This document shows positions 1 to 8,499 of a DNA stretch of 64,000 bases, piece after piece (positions within the stretch are counted from its first letter, which is position 1; the number at the start of each line of letters is the position of its first letter). The stretch covers positions 1 to 64,000 of the forward strand of contig JAUXQH010000122.1 in the NCBI GenBank assembly GCA_030685065.1, given 5' to 3'. Source of the stretch: Pseudomonadota bacterium. Lineage in GTDB: Bacteria; Myxococcota_A; UBA796; SXON01. The notes beneath the pieces were generated by a model. It was not told the origin of the DNA. It saw nothing but the letters and a program-made list of their open reading frames with translations, and searched no databases. Both the position numbers and the translations under genes were made by a program.

Positions 1-26
1 GCGTCACCAGGGCCCGGCGCGTGACC

Positions 27-3000
27 TCACGCCTCCGCGGTCTCCCCGGGTAGGACGAGGGTCTCCCCGGGGAGGACGAGCGTGGGCGGCGCGAGGCGGG
101 TGTGCGGGGGGCGGATGCCGCGCAGGATGTCCCGCGCGTCCACATCGTCGCGATGCTCGCGGTGCAGGCTCTCCGGGGGGGCGGACCAGGTGCGCCCCTT
201 CGGTAGGAGTGGAGATCCGCTGGCGACGAGGGCGGAGAGCTCCCGGAGGAAGAGCCGGTAGTTGTCGCCGCCCTCGAACCCGGGCCGAAGGCCGTGCTGG
301 CCCAGGCTCAGCGTGGTCCTGTCGTCGCCCAGGTCGACGAACGCGAGGTCCTCGCGAGGGGCCACGGGCACCCCCGCGATCGCCACCGAGCCGATGAGGC
401 GGAGCCCCCCGTCCGAGGCACGCCCCGCCTTCCAGGAGGCGGCATCGTCCTCGGCGAGGCGCCAGTCGAGCGACCAGACCATCCCGAGCACGTCGTGACA
501 GAACACGCGCAGGCCCTGGGTCATCGAGGGCGAGTGCAGCGTGGCGGCCCAGCGGAAGCTGGGGGCCAGAGCCCACCCGCGGAACAGGCTGATCCACCCG
601 GCGTTCGCGTCGCTCTTCCGCATCCGCATCTGGTGGAGGTCGAGCCGGCGGTACACGCTCTCCATGAGCGCGAGCTGCCCTCCGACCACCTCGAGGATGC
701 GACGCCGATACATGCCGTCCGTCTCGATGCGGCGGGCGCTCGTCGACGGCAAGCCATCGTCGATGGCCGGGAAGAGCTCGGCGTAGTATTCGAACAGCTC
801 GTTCGGGCCCGCGTGCCGCAGCACCTCTCCGAGCTCTCCTTGGAGCTCGGAGAACGTGGTGTCCGAGAGCTTCGGGTGCGTCGCGAGCATGATCCGCAGC
901 CGACGGAACGCCCCGGTGAGCCCCGGGTTTGCGCCCGCGCCGTCCTCCCCGACTCGCTCCGCGTCCGAGTAGGGCAAGATCCGCGCCTCGCCGTGGGCGA
1001 GATCTTCGGTGGGCCGCCCGAGCGCGTCCTCGAAGGTGGTGGTCGCGATGTGGTAGCCCAGCGAGCGGTAGGCCTCGAGTTGTGCCTCCGAGAAGAACTG
1101 ATCGGCGGTGGACTCGTGGGGAAAGGTGGGGGAGGTGGCCCGGTACTGGGCGAGCATGCTGTCCTCGTCGTCGGTGAGGGACGACTTCATGTACAGGAGC
1201 ACGCCGTGCTCGGCGGGGCGGCCATCCCGCGCCGGATAGCGGATGGTGCCGAGCGCGCAGTGCTGCCGACAGTGGGCGCGATCGGGGGAGAGCGCCACGT
1301 CGCCCAGGGCGATGTCGATGTCGATGCCGAGGTCCAGGCGGGCATACCGGATGAGCGCGGAGAGGGCGCCGAAGTGCATGTCCGGATCCGCCTCTCCGTC
1401 CCCGCAGATGATGTAGCGGCAGCGGCGGCGAAGGAGCTCGTACACCCCGAGGTTCTCCAGGTGGCCGCCGTCGGACACGTTCACCAGCGGGCTCTTCGCG
1501 TCGAGGTTGCCCACCAACTCCCGCCACAGATACCGCGGATCCGCGTTCCAGCGCAGCTTTCTCCAGGTGCGTCGGCGGGGGCGGAGGGGCTCGTCGGCGT
1601 CGAGGTCGAGGGCCGCCGCGACGTGACGCGGCTGGGGGATCCAGAACCCCATCCGGACGTTCAGGAGGGTCATCAGCGCGGTCACCGCCGAGATGGTGGA
1701 CGCGCCCATGTTCGGCGCCGCGGCCGCGGAGGAGATCGCCATGGCGGTCCCGAGGTTGATGTGGGGACTCACGCCCTCCATCACGGGCGTGGGGATGTAC
1801 CCGACCCTCTCTCCGCCCACGAAGTGCTTGGAGAACAAGAAGAAGTCTCCGGAGCGCGCACGGTTGACCATGTCCCGGTCGCCTTGGAGGTTCAACGTCG
1901 TGTTGAGGAGGTGGTAGGGGGCCTCGGACCCCTCTTCACCGAGGCGGCTCAGCTTCAGCCCGTCGACATGCTCCAGCGCTCCGTCCGGCAGGGGCGACTG
2001 GAGAAACGACTTGCTCAGGCGGTCGCGCCAGAAGCGATGACCCGAGTGTTGGTTCACGTTGACGAACACGTGTGTGTAGACCAGGAGCGCCACCGCGGCG
2101 AGCGCCCACCCCTTCTCGTACAGGAACCCGGGATCGGTGCCCTCGTAGATGAGCCACTCGGCCAGGTACACGTAGATGAGGAGCGGGATGAGCGGCCCGA
2201 GGATGGCCGCGAACGCGAGCGTGATCTTGGCGCCCAGCTCCTTCCCGGTGGACTGCCGGGCCAGCAACGCGGCGGCGACGGAGAGCGCGCCACTGCCACC
2301 CGTCCAGGCCTCGCGGTGGCCGCCGAGCGAAAGGTCGCGAAAGAAGCTCACCAACACGGGTTGTAGCTCCCCGAACGCGACCGCCGCGACCGCGAGCGCC
2401 CCCACCGCCACGCCGTTCTCGAACAGGTCACGTTCGCGGTAATTCTCCGCCGTTCCGGGCCACCGCGCCTCCTTCCACGCCAGGATGCGGGTCGCGAGCG
2501 GCGTGAGCAGGAGCGCCCCGATGTAGGCGGGCACCAGGTATTTCGTCACCGCGAAGGCGTGGAGCGCCTCGGGCCCGAGACGCTCCCCGTTCTCCGCGAC
2601 GAGCTGCGGCCAGTACAGCAGGGAGGTCGCGACGGCCGCCAGGATCAGCCAGGGGAGGACCACGAGCACGTTGACGAGGATGCCGCGGAGGATCACCATC
2701 GCCATGCGCGCCCCGTCGAGCGTGCCGCCGAGCATCAGGTAGTTCGCGTTGTTCCGAAGGTACACGACGGCGGGCGGCTCCGGCACCTCCTTGGTGTGCG
2801 CGAAGGGAAACGGCGCTCCCGCCTTGTGGGTCAGCGCGCTCCACGCGGCGCCGATGTACCCCCCGCCGGACACGGTGGAGAGGTAGTCCACGTGGCGCAG
2901 CAGGCCGCTGCGGTGGAGCCCCTGGAGGATCCCGAGGTTGAACATGGCCGACCGGATGCCGCCCCCGGAGAGCGCCAGTCCCACCAGCCCGTGGGCGGTG

Positions 3001-3209
3001 GAGGGCCCCGGGGTGGTGGGCTCCTCGAGGAGGCGGCCGGGGCTCTTGACGTCGGTCGAGGGGGCTACACCCGGCGTGCGAGCCTTCTCCTCTCTCGCGA
3101 CGCGGAGCGCCCGCGCGTCGAGCCGCGCGCGTATCGACGCGAGCTCCGCCGGAAAGACGTGCTTCTCGAATTGGTATTCTTGCTTCTCGCCCTTGTCTTC
3201 GGTCGCCAC
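27..3209 (-). CDS. Patatin-like phospholipase with membrane segments
   Basis: Patatin-family serine lipid acyl hydrolase of about 1060 residues, far longer than the usual 300-400. Counting from the GTG at 3209, the oxyanion segment SGGGIRSAMF is at residues 81-90, the nucleophile elbow TVSGG places the catalytic Ser at 114, and the SDGG motif places the catalytic Asp near 580, so the Ser/Asp dyad is complete. Five hydrophobic stretches between about residues 170 and 385 split the catalytic core, so the enzyme is probably an integral membrane protein acting on membrane lipids. An open frame continues upstream of 3209, but GGGAGG four bases before the GTG and low-complexity sequence above it favour this start. 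It is divergent from the solute-binding protein gene at 3363. Substrate and physiological role cannot be read from the sequence. Confidence 0.88.
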   Translation of the reverse strand: MATEDKGEKQEYQFEKHVFPAELASIRARLDARALRVAREEKARTPGVAPSTDVKSPGRLLEEPTTPGPSTAHGLVGLALSGGGIRSAMFNLGILQGLHRSGLLRHVDYLSTVSGGGYIGAAWSALTHKAGAPFPFAHTKEVPEPPAVVYLRNNANYLMLGGTLDGARMAMVILRGILVNVLVVLPWLILAAVATSLLYWPQLVAENGERLGPEALHAFAVTKYLVPAYIGALLLTPLATRILAWKEARWPGTAENYRERDLFENGVAVGALAVAAVAFGELQPVLVSFFRDLSLGGHREAWTGGSGALSVAAALLARQSTGKELGAKITLAFAAILGPLIPLLIYVYLAEWLIYEGTDPGFLYEKGWALAAVALLVYTHVFVNVNQHSGHRFWRDRLSKSFLQSPLPDGALEHVDGLKLSRLGEEGSEAPYHLLNTTLNLQGDRDMVNRARSGDFFLFSKHFVGGERVGYIPTPVMEGVSPHINLGTAMAISSAAAAPNMGASTISAVTALMTLLNVRMGFWIPQPRHVAAALDLDADEPLRPRRRTWRKLRWNADPRYLWRELVGNLDAKSPLVNVSDGGHLENLGVYELLRRRCRYIICGDGEADPDMHFGALSALIRYARLDLGIDIDIALGDVALSPDRAHCRQHCALGTIRYPARDGRPAEHGVLLYMKSSLTDDEDSMLAQYRATSPTFPHESTADQFFSEAQLEAYRSLGYHIATTTFEDALGRPTEDLAHGEARILPYSDAERVGEDGAGANPGLTGAFRRLRIMLATHPKLSDTTFSELQGELGEVLRHAGPNELFEYYAELFPAIDDGLPSTSARRIETDGMYRRRILEVVGGQLALMESVYRRLDLHQMRMRKSDANAGWISLFRGWALAPSFRWAATLHSPSMTQGLRVFCHDVLGMVWSLDWRLAEDDAASWKAGRASDGGLRLIGSVAIAGVPVAPREDLAFVDLGDDRTTLSLGQHGLRPGFEGGDNYRLFLRELSALVASGSPLLPKGRTWSAPPESLHREHRDDVDARDILRGIRPPHTRLAPPTLVLPGETLVLPGETAEA

Positions 3210-3362
3210 GGCGCCTCCCGGTGGGGTGCTGGAATCGGACGCTCGCGGCCACCTTCGCGAGGTGCCCTCCGTGCGGGGGCGCGAGGATAGCACGGGTCGC
3301 TCGGCGGCCCAGCCGAGAGCCCCCTCCGAATGCCCGTCGTGAGGGCGTGGTATCGTCGCCCC

Positions 3363-4679
3363 ATGACGACGTTCCAGACCCGTCGCGGCGCCCTCGGCCT
3401 CTTCGCGGCCGGCATCGCCGGGGCCCTCCTTCCCGGCTGCGGCACCGCGGCGGGCGCCCAACCCCCGATTCGGGTCGGTGTCCTCCACTCCCTCTCCGGG
3501 GGGATGGCACCGAGCGAGCGCGCGGTCGCGCTGGCCACCCGCATGGCGATCGATGTCTGGAACGGCGACTTTCCTCCGGAGAATGAGACGATTCCGGTGT
3601 CCGGACCGATGGACGGGCGGCTCGAGATCGTCGAGGGTGACGGCGCGTCCGACCCCGCGGTCTTCGCGACCGAGGCGCGTCGGCTCATCACCGAGGAGAG
3701 CGTCTCGGTGCTATTCGGATGTTGGACCTCGTCGAGCCGGCGGGCCGTGCGGAGGGTCGTGGAGGAGCTGGGGAACTTCCTCGTGTATCCGTTGCAGTAC
3801 GAGGGGCTCGAGTCGTCCCCCAACGTGCTCTATACAGGCGCGACACCCAACCAACAGATCCTCCCCGCCGTGCGGTGGGCGCTCGAAACGCAGGAGCGGA
3901 GCCGGGTCTACCTGGTGGGCTCGGACTACATCTTTCCGCGCGTGGCCAATGAGGTCATCCGAGACCAGCTCGGGGCCATCGGCCTTGCCCCGGTCGGCGA
4001 GCAGTACCTGCCGCTCGACGCGTCGGTCGGCCACACGCAGATGGCCGCCGAGATCGTGGCGGACATTCGCCGCAGTCGCGCCGATCTGGTCGTCAGCACG
4101 CTGAACGGGCTCGCGAACAACGCCTCGTTCTTCAAGGCGCTTCGCGCGGCGGTCCCGGCGAAGGTGCTGCCCTCCTTGTCGTTCAGCATCGGCGCGCACG
4201 AGGCGCGTGGCCTCGCGCGGCTGGGGGTCTCCATGCAGGGCGACTACGCCGCGTGGACCTACCTCGCGGACCCCACCGCCCCCACGAGCGCGTTCTGGAC
4301 GAGCTTCCTGGCGTGGGCCGCGCGAAAGGGCGTGCCGGCCGCCGAGCTCCCCGGCGAGCTGAGCGATCCGATGTGGAGCGCGGTGGCCGGCGTGCGATTG
4401 TGGGCGTCCGCCGTCGCGAGCGCGGGCGCGGCTGCGCTGCGCGATCCCGCGCTCCGTCGCGCCGCGCTGGCGGGCCACTCCGCGCCGGTGCCGGGCGGCC
4501 GGATCTTCGTGGACGGCGAGAGCCTCCACGTCTGGAAGCCCCTGGTGATCGGCCGCTTCACCGCGACCGGCGCGCTGGTGGAGGTGCATCGGAGCCCCCT
4601 CGCCGCGCGCCCGCGCCCGTTCCCGGCGTTCCGGACGAAGCAGGCCTGGGAGCGGCTGATCGTCAGCCTGGATCGCTGA
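3363..4679 (+). CDS. UrtA-like solute-binding lipoprotein
   Basis: Type I periplasmic solute-binding protein of 438 residues resembling UrtA, the urea/short-amide binding subunit of ABC importers. Diagnostic stretches are VGVLHSLSGGMAPSE near the N-terminus, VSVLFGCWTSSSRR, VYPLQYEGLESSPNVLYTGA with PNQQ, and SFSIGAHEARG. The N-terminus carries RR followed by a hydrophobic run ending LLPGC, consistent with a lipoprotein signal. The ATG at 3363 is chosen because it begins this signal; an in-frame ATG at 3330 would add residues that do not resemble one. No permease or ATPase gene of a urea transporter is adjacent. Instead the gene converges on, and overlaps by 17 bases, the Cache/ligand-gated channel gene. 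I infer a sensing role, with the protein presenting a ligand to the channel, rather than import. Ligand identity is unproven. Confidence 0.85.
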   Translation: MTTFQTRRGALGLFAAGIAGALLPGCGTAAGAQPPIRVGVLHSLSGGMAPSERAVALATRMAIDVWNGDFPPENETIPVSGPMDGRLEIVEGDGASDPAVFATEARRLITEESVSVLFGCWTSSSRRAVRRVVEELGNFLVYPLQYEGLESSPNVLYTGATPNQQILPAVRWALETQERSRVYLVGSDYIFPRVANEVIRDQLGAIGLAPVGEQYLPLDASVGHTQMAAEIVADIRRSRADLVVSTLNGLANNASFFKALRAAVPAKVLPSLSFSIGAHEARGLARLGVSMQGDYAAWTYLADPTAPTSAFWTSFLAWAARKGVPAAELPGELSDPMWSAVAGVRLWASAVASAGAAALRDPALRRAALAGHSAPVPGGRIFVDGESLHVWKPLVIGRFTATGALVEVHRSPLAARPRPFPAFRTKQAWERLIVSLDR

Positions 4680-6990
4680 CGACCTCCGTCGGCTCGCCGG
4701 CCCCGCGAACCGACGGAGCTTGTGGGTAGAAGTACGCCATCGTCGCGACGAACACCGCCGTGGTCAGCGCGGGCCAGAACGCCAGCCGCGCCAGGAGGTT
4801 GTCCCCCCAGGCGATGATCTTCCAGGGCTGGGGCGAGATGACCATCCACGCGTCCACCCCGATGAGGACGAGCAAGACGTACAGGATGAAGTAGTACCAT
4901 TCCAGATAGGTGATCGCCTGGCCCGCCAACGCCGTCCGCAGCTGGATGTGGCCCAGCACGATCACGAACACCAGGCCCGAGCACGCGCCGAGGACGTTGG
5001 TGAAGTTGAAGCCGGTCAGGTCGATCCGCCCGACATCGCTGGTGAGCGTCCGGAGCACACCGAACAGCAGGCAAGCCACCACCAGCAGCGGGATGAGCTC
5101 GGAAACGAACGTGCTGACGAAGGCGCGGCGGACGTCGAGCGTGAAGTTGAGCTCGGGGAAGGACTCGGTGCCCGCGTACGCCCGGTTGCCGAAGTCGGTG
5201 CTGTAGCTGACTTCGCGATATTGGAAGTAGGTGCGCAGCGGCCTCCAGCCTGCGGGCACGAACTCGAGGTCGAGGCCGGGTAATCTCGCGGGATCGATGA
5301 AGGTGTAGGCCCCCAGGTCCGGCACGAGCACCACGTTCTCGTCAAAGGCCTTCGGCCACATCCTCAACCACACGTCCTTGGTGTCGAAGGGGTAGCGGCG
5401 GAAGTCGAACCGCTCGCGCAGCGTGAGGGCGAAGCTGTAGCGATACAGCATGCCGGTCTTGACGCCGGCGGTGAAGATCGGCCGCGGATCGTGGGCCTCG
5501 ATGCTCGAATCGCCCACGGCCTCGGGGAAGATCAGGCCGGGCTCGAGGCCCTCGGGCACGTCGAGCGGAAACCGCTGCCAGGCGACCCCCGTGACCATCG
5601 CGTTGTTCGCGGAGGCGAACTCGAGCGATTGGAGGAACACCCCCGTCGGGATTTGGATGATGCGGCCCACCTCGCCGGGGCGCGATGCGGCGCCGGCCTC
5701 GGCGGCCGGGAGCGCGGTGCTCGACGGCACCGCTGCCATCGAGGCGCCGTGCACGATCGAGGTGGCGGCGGCGGCCGTCGCGGTAGACTCGGCCTCGAGC
5801 GCCGGGAACATCTCCTGCTCTTTTCGATCGAGATAGTGGTTCAAACCCGAGATGTCGGTGATGCGCACGCCGTCCGTCGGGTCGTCGAGCGCTCCGACGC
5901 CGCTCACCCAGAGCAGCGTGGTGCCGAGCAGCATCGTCCCGGTCCAGGCGATCGCATGGACCCAGATGAGCCAGCCGCGCGAGAGGCCCAGGAGGCTCAC
6001 GGCGGCCCCCATCGCCAGGTAGGCGACCAGCAGCCCGCAGCCGGAGATGTGGAGCGCGGCCCGCTGCTCCGACACCTCGGTCCGCACGGTTTCCCGATGG
6101 GCCGCGACCGCCACCACGCTCCATCCGCTGCTCGCGAGCGGGGCGAAGCTCAGCCGCTCGAGCTGCTTGCTCGAGGGATCGAGGCGATCGATGAACGCGT
6201 CCTCGCCGCGGTGCGCGCGGTCACCGACCACGGAGAGGTGGGGGTCCTCGAGACGCTTGGCGAGCGCCGAGACGGTGAGCCCCGCGGCGGATCGGCCGGC
6301 CCGCGGGTGCCCCACCAGCTCGCCCGAGGGCGTGATCACGAAGGCGTAGCCGGTCTCGCCGAGGTGCAGGGCGCTCACGGACGACTCGATCGCGTCCCAC
6401 GGGTAGCGTACGAACACCACGCCGACCGCCACGGCGTCCACATCGGCGGCGGGTCGATAGATGGGCACCGAATATTGTGCGAACCAACCTTCCTCCGCGT
6501 CCCCGGTGAAGGTGAGCCACCCCTCGCCGTCCGTGAGCGGCACGTGCCAGGCGTCGTTCCCCGGGCGGGTGTAGGTCTCGGCCTCGTCCACGTGCCCCAG
6601 GGAGCCGTCGGGGGCCGATCGGAAGCGTCGCGCGTAGCGCGCACCGTCGATGGGGGTGAGGTACGCGCCCGCTTCGGGAGCGCCCGCCGCGCTGGCCGCG
6701 GCTTGCAGGGAACCGTCGACGAGCGCCTCGAGCGCCGCGGGGGACTCGGCGGTCGCCATGCCCGCCTGCACGCGGCTCGCGATCGCCTGGGCGACCTGCG
6801 CGCGCACGTCCATCTCCGCCGTGAGGGTCGAGGAGGCCTCCGCGAGCACATCGTCCGCCGCTTGCCACGCGGAGGCCTCCTTCCGGACGCGGAGCGCGGT
6901 CGTCGTGTCCGTGAGGTAGACGTGCAGGAGCATCGCGCAGACGAGCGCGACGAGCCAACGGACGAACGAGTACAAACGCGACCGAAACAT
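4663..6990 (-). CDS. Cache-domain pentameric ligand-gated ion channel
   Basis: A 775-residue membrane protein that joins two receptor modules. An N-terminal membrane helix (about residues 10-26) is followed by an extracytoplasmic region with dCache character (about 30-300, including GETGYAFVITPSGELVGHP), then two further helices (about 312-363). The C-terminal half looks like a Cys-loop/Pro-loop receptor subunit. It has a beta-rich ligand-binding domain with FDFRRYPFDTKDVWLR near residue 530 (the Pro-loop FPFD signature, without the eukaryotic cysteines), the pre-M1 segment VRRAFVSTFVSELIPLL, and four helices M1-M4 between about 636 and 756. Prokaryotic channels of this superfamily (GLIC, ELIC, DeCLIC) are known, some with extra N-terminal domains. 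The 3' end overlaps the convergent UrtA-like gene, suggesting a binding-protein/receptor pair. Ion selectivity cannot be read here. Confidence 0.8.
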   Translation of the reverse strand: MFRSRLYSFVRWLVALVCAMLLHVYLTDTTTALRVRKEASAWQAADDVLAEASSTLTAEMDVRAQVAQAIASRVQAGMATAESPAALEALVDGSLQAAASAAGAPEAGAYLTPIDGARYARRFRSAPDGSLGHVDEAETYTRPGNDAWHVPLTDGEGWLTFTGDAEEGWFAQYSVPIYRPAADVDAVAVGVVFVRYPWDAIESSVSALHLGETGYAFVITPSGELVGHPRAGRSAAGLTVSALAKRLEDPHLSVVGDRAHRGEDAFIDRLDPSSKQLERLSFAPLASSGWSVVAVAAHRETVRTEVSEQRAALHISGCGLLVAYLAMGAAVSLLGLSRGWLIWVHAIAWTGTMLLGTTLLWVSGVGALDDPTDGVRITDISGLNHYLDRKEQEMFPALEAESTATAAAATSIVHGASMAAVPSSTALPAAEAGAASRPGEVGRIIQIPTGVFLQSLEFASANNAMVTGVAWQRFPLDVPEGLEPGLIFPEAVGDSSIEAHDPRPIFTAGVKTGMLYRYSFALTLRERFDFRRYPFDTKDVWLRMWPKAFDENVVLVPDLGAYTFIDPARLPGLDLEFVPAGWRPLRTYFQYREVSYSTDFGNRAYAGTESFPELNFTLDVRRAFVSTFVSELIPLLVVACLLFGVLRTLTSDVGRIDLTGFNFTNVLGACSGLVFVIVLGHIQLRTALAGQAITYLEWYYFILYVLLVLIGVDAWMVISPQPWKIIAWGDNLLARLAFWPALTTAVFVATMAYFYPQAPSVRGAGEPTEVVSDPG

Positions 6991-7103
6991 CGAGGCTCGT
7001 CGGGAGTCGCGGATTGTCGGTCAGAAGCGGCCCGCAGGGCAAGCGCTCCACGGTCACGCGGTCAGGGTCCGTCGTTCAAGGGCCGTCCTGAAGCGTCGGG
7101 CCC

Positions 7104-7379
7104 TCAGGTGCCGCGGACCCAACCCCGGGCCTGGATCAGCACGCTGACCATCAGGGAGGTCAACCCCGCCCAGAACCAGCCCGCGAGCGAGGCGGTACCG
7201 AGCACGCTCGGCTCGTGGAGCCCGAGCCGCAGGCCGAAGAGCCAGAAGCCGAAGGCCCCGGCGACCATGCCGACGGCGATGTCCCGCAGGGCATGGAAAA
7301 CCGGCGGCGCGCGCCCCGCCCAGACGTGCACCATCCAGGCCACCACACCGCCGTAGATGATCGCGAACACCCACCCCAT
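7104..7379 (-). CDS. Small membrane protein, GlsB/YeaQ/YmgE-like
   Basis: A 91-residue protein made almost entirely of three membrane helices: MGWVFAIIYGGVVAWMVHVW, then VGMVAGAFGFWLFGL, then a Trp/Gly-rich third helix ending VSVLIQARG. The size and the glycine-patterned second helix resemble the transglycosylase-associated GlsB/YeaQ/YmgE family of tiny inner-membrane proteins, but I do not see a decisive motif. The ATG at 7379 is preferred because it opens directly on the first helix; an open frame upstream to 7418 is hydrophilic. It lies between the channel gene and the glycosidase gene, all on the minus strand with gaps of about 110 and 70 bases. Function unknown. Confidence 0.6.
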   Translation of the reverse strand: MGWVFAIIYGGVVAWMVHVWAGRAPPVFHALRDIAVGMVAGAFGFWLFGLRLGLHEPSVLGTASLAGWFWAGLTSLMVSVLIQARGWVRGT

Positions 7380-7451
7380 GCATCCCGGGTAGTCACGCCT
7401 CCGCGAGGGGGCATCCACAGGCCCCGCCCTGCGTTGGGACGTGTCGGCAGG

Positions 7452-8456
7452 TCAGCGCGCTTCGATCCCCAGGATCACCGGAACGGGCTCCAGGTTCGCG
7501 ACGGTGCGCGTGTAGCCGTCCACCCGGATGGTCATCCCGGTGCTCGACCCGCCGTCGAAGGCCATCGCGTCCACGCAGCCGAGCCCGCCGAGGACCGTGG
7601 CGAGCTCGGCGAGCGAGAGCCCGTTGGTGAGCGTGTCGGTGACGAGCAGCATCACCGTTCCGTCCGCTCGTGTACAGGCGGCGGTACGGCGGTCCACGTG
7701 GAGGACATCGAAGCCGCGCCCGCCGTAGCGGAGGTAGGTGTAGGTGAGCCCCCGCGTCATGATGGACGGGAACCCCTGGAAGCCCTGCTCGAGCGTGCCG
7801 AGCACCGCGCCCTTCTCGTTGATGATCCGGGGGATGCGCTCGCCCGCGCGAAGGACGAAGTGGGCCGCGCGGTTCTTGCCCTGGCGGCCGCGCGCGGCGC
7901 CGTCGCTCACGACCAGGCCGAGCGGGCCGTCGTCGGAGAAGTAGGACGCGTTCACGGCGAGCGCGAGCCCCGCCCGCGCGGCGAGATCGCCGACGGCGGC
8001 CGGCGCGAACTCGGGGGTGCCCCACACGCGGAAGCGCCACCGCGCCGGATCGATGCGGGCCAGGACCACGTCGAACACGTGCGGGTTGGGCGGGCGGCGC
8101 AGCGCGAGGTCGGCGAGAGACAGGCCCGGCGAGACCTCCTCCCACGTCGGCGCGAGGAAGGCGTGCTCGGCCGACCACACGCGCCGCCGTGCATCCGGAC
8201 GGGAAATGGGCACCCATCCGTCGGCACGCTCCCACTCCAGCGTGCCGACGCCCGCGATCTGTTGCCCGACCACACGGGCGGCGTCGAGCGCGAGGTCACT
8301 TCCCGCCACGAGCGCCAGGATCACCGCCACGAGCGCGACGAGGCGCCATCGCGCACGGCGCCGCGGCGGGAGCCCCGGCGTGGACGACGGCGGCGGCGCG
8401 GACGGCCCTGGCTCGTGCGGCGGTAGGTGCTTCGGGTCGGGCGTTGGCTGCTTCAT
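7452..8456 (-). CDS. Phosphodiester glycosidase (NAGPA/DUF2233 family)
   Basis: A 334-residue protein with a Pro-rich cytoplasmic start, one membrane anchor near residues 38-56 (VALVAVILALVAGSDLAL) and an extracytoplasmic domain of the phosphodiester glycosidase family. Supporting motifs are LALAVNASYFSDDGPLGLVV, VMLLVTDTLTNGLSLAELA and the family signature MAFDGGSSTGMTI near the C-terminus. Family members hydrolyse N-acetylglucosamine phosphodiesters (the mammalian uncovering enzyme) or act on bacterial surface polysaccharides; the bacterial substrate here is unknown. The gene is divergent from the sulfatase-fold enzyme at 8500 with only about 40 bases between the starts, so the two probably share a promoter region. 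Confidence 0.82.
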   Translation of the reverse strand: MKQPTPDPKHLPPHEPGPSAPPPSSTPGLPPRRRARWRLVALVAVILALVAGSDLALDAARVVGQQIAGVGTLEWERADGWVPISRPDARRRVWSAEHAFLAPTWEEVSPGLSLADLALRRPPNPHVFDVVLARIDPARWRFRVWGTPEFAPAAVGDLAARAGLALAVNASYFSDDGPLGLVVSDGAARGRQGKNRAAHFVLRAGERIPRIINEKGAVLGTLEQGFQGFPSIMTRGLTYTYLRYGGRGFDVLHVDRRTAACTRADGTVMLLVTDTLTNGLSLAELATVLGGLGCVDAMAFDGGSSTGMTIRVDGYTRTVANLEPVPVILGIEAR

Positions 8457-8499
8457 GGGCGGTGTCGGCGCGTTCCGATCGTGCTAGTTGGGATGTTCA

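Noticed and set aside
294..2366. Long plus-strand open frame opposite the patatin gene
   Set aside because: Composition (His/Arg/Glu/Val) is typical of antisense frames in high-GC DNA, and the minus strand encodes clear patatin motifs.
3363..4679. First gene of a urea ABC importer
   Set aside because: No permease or ATPase genes accompany it and the next gene is convergent.
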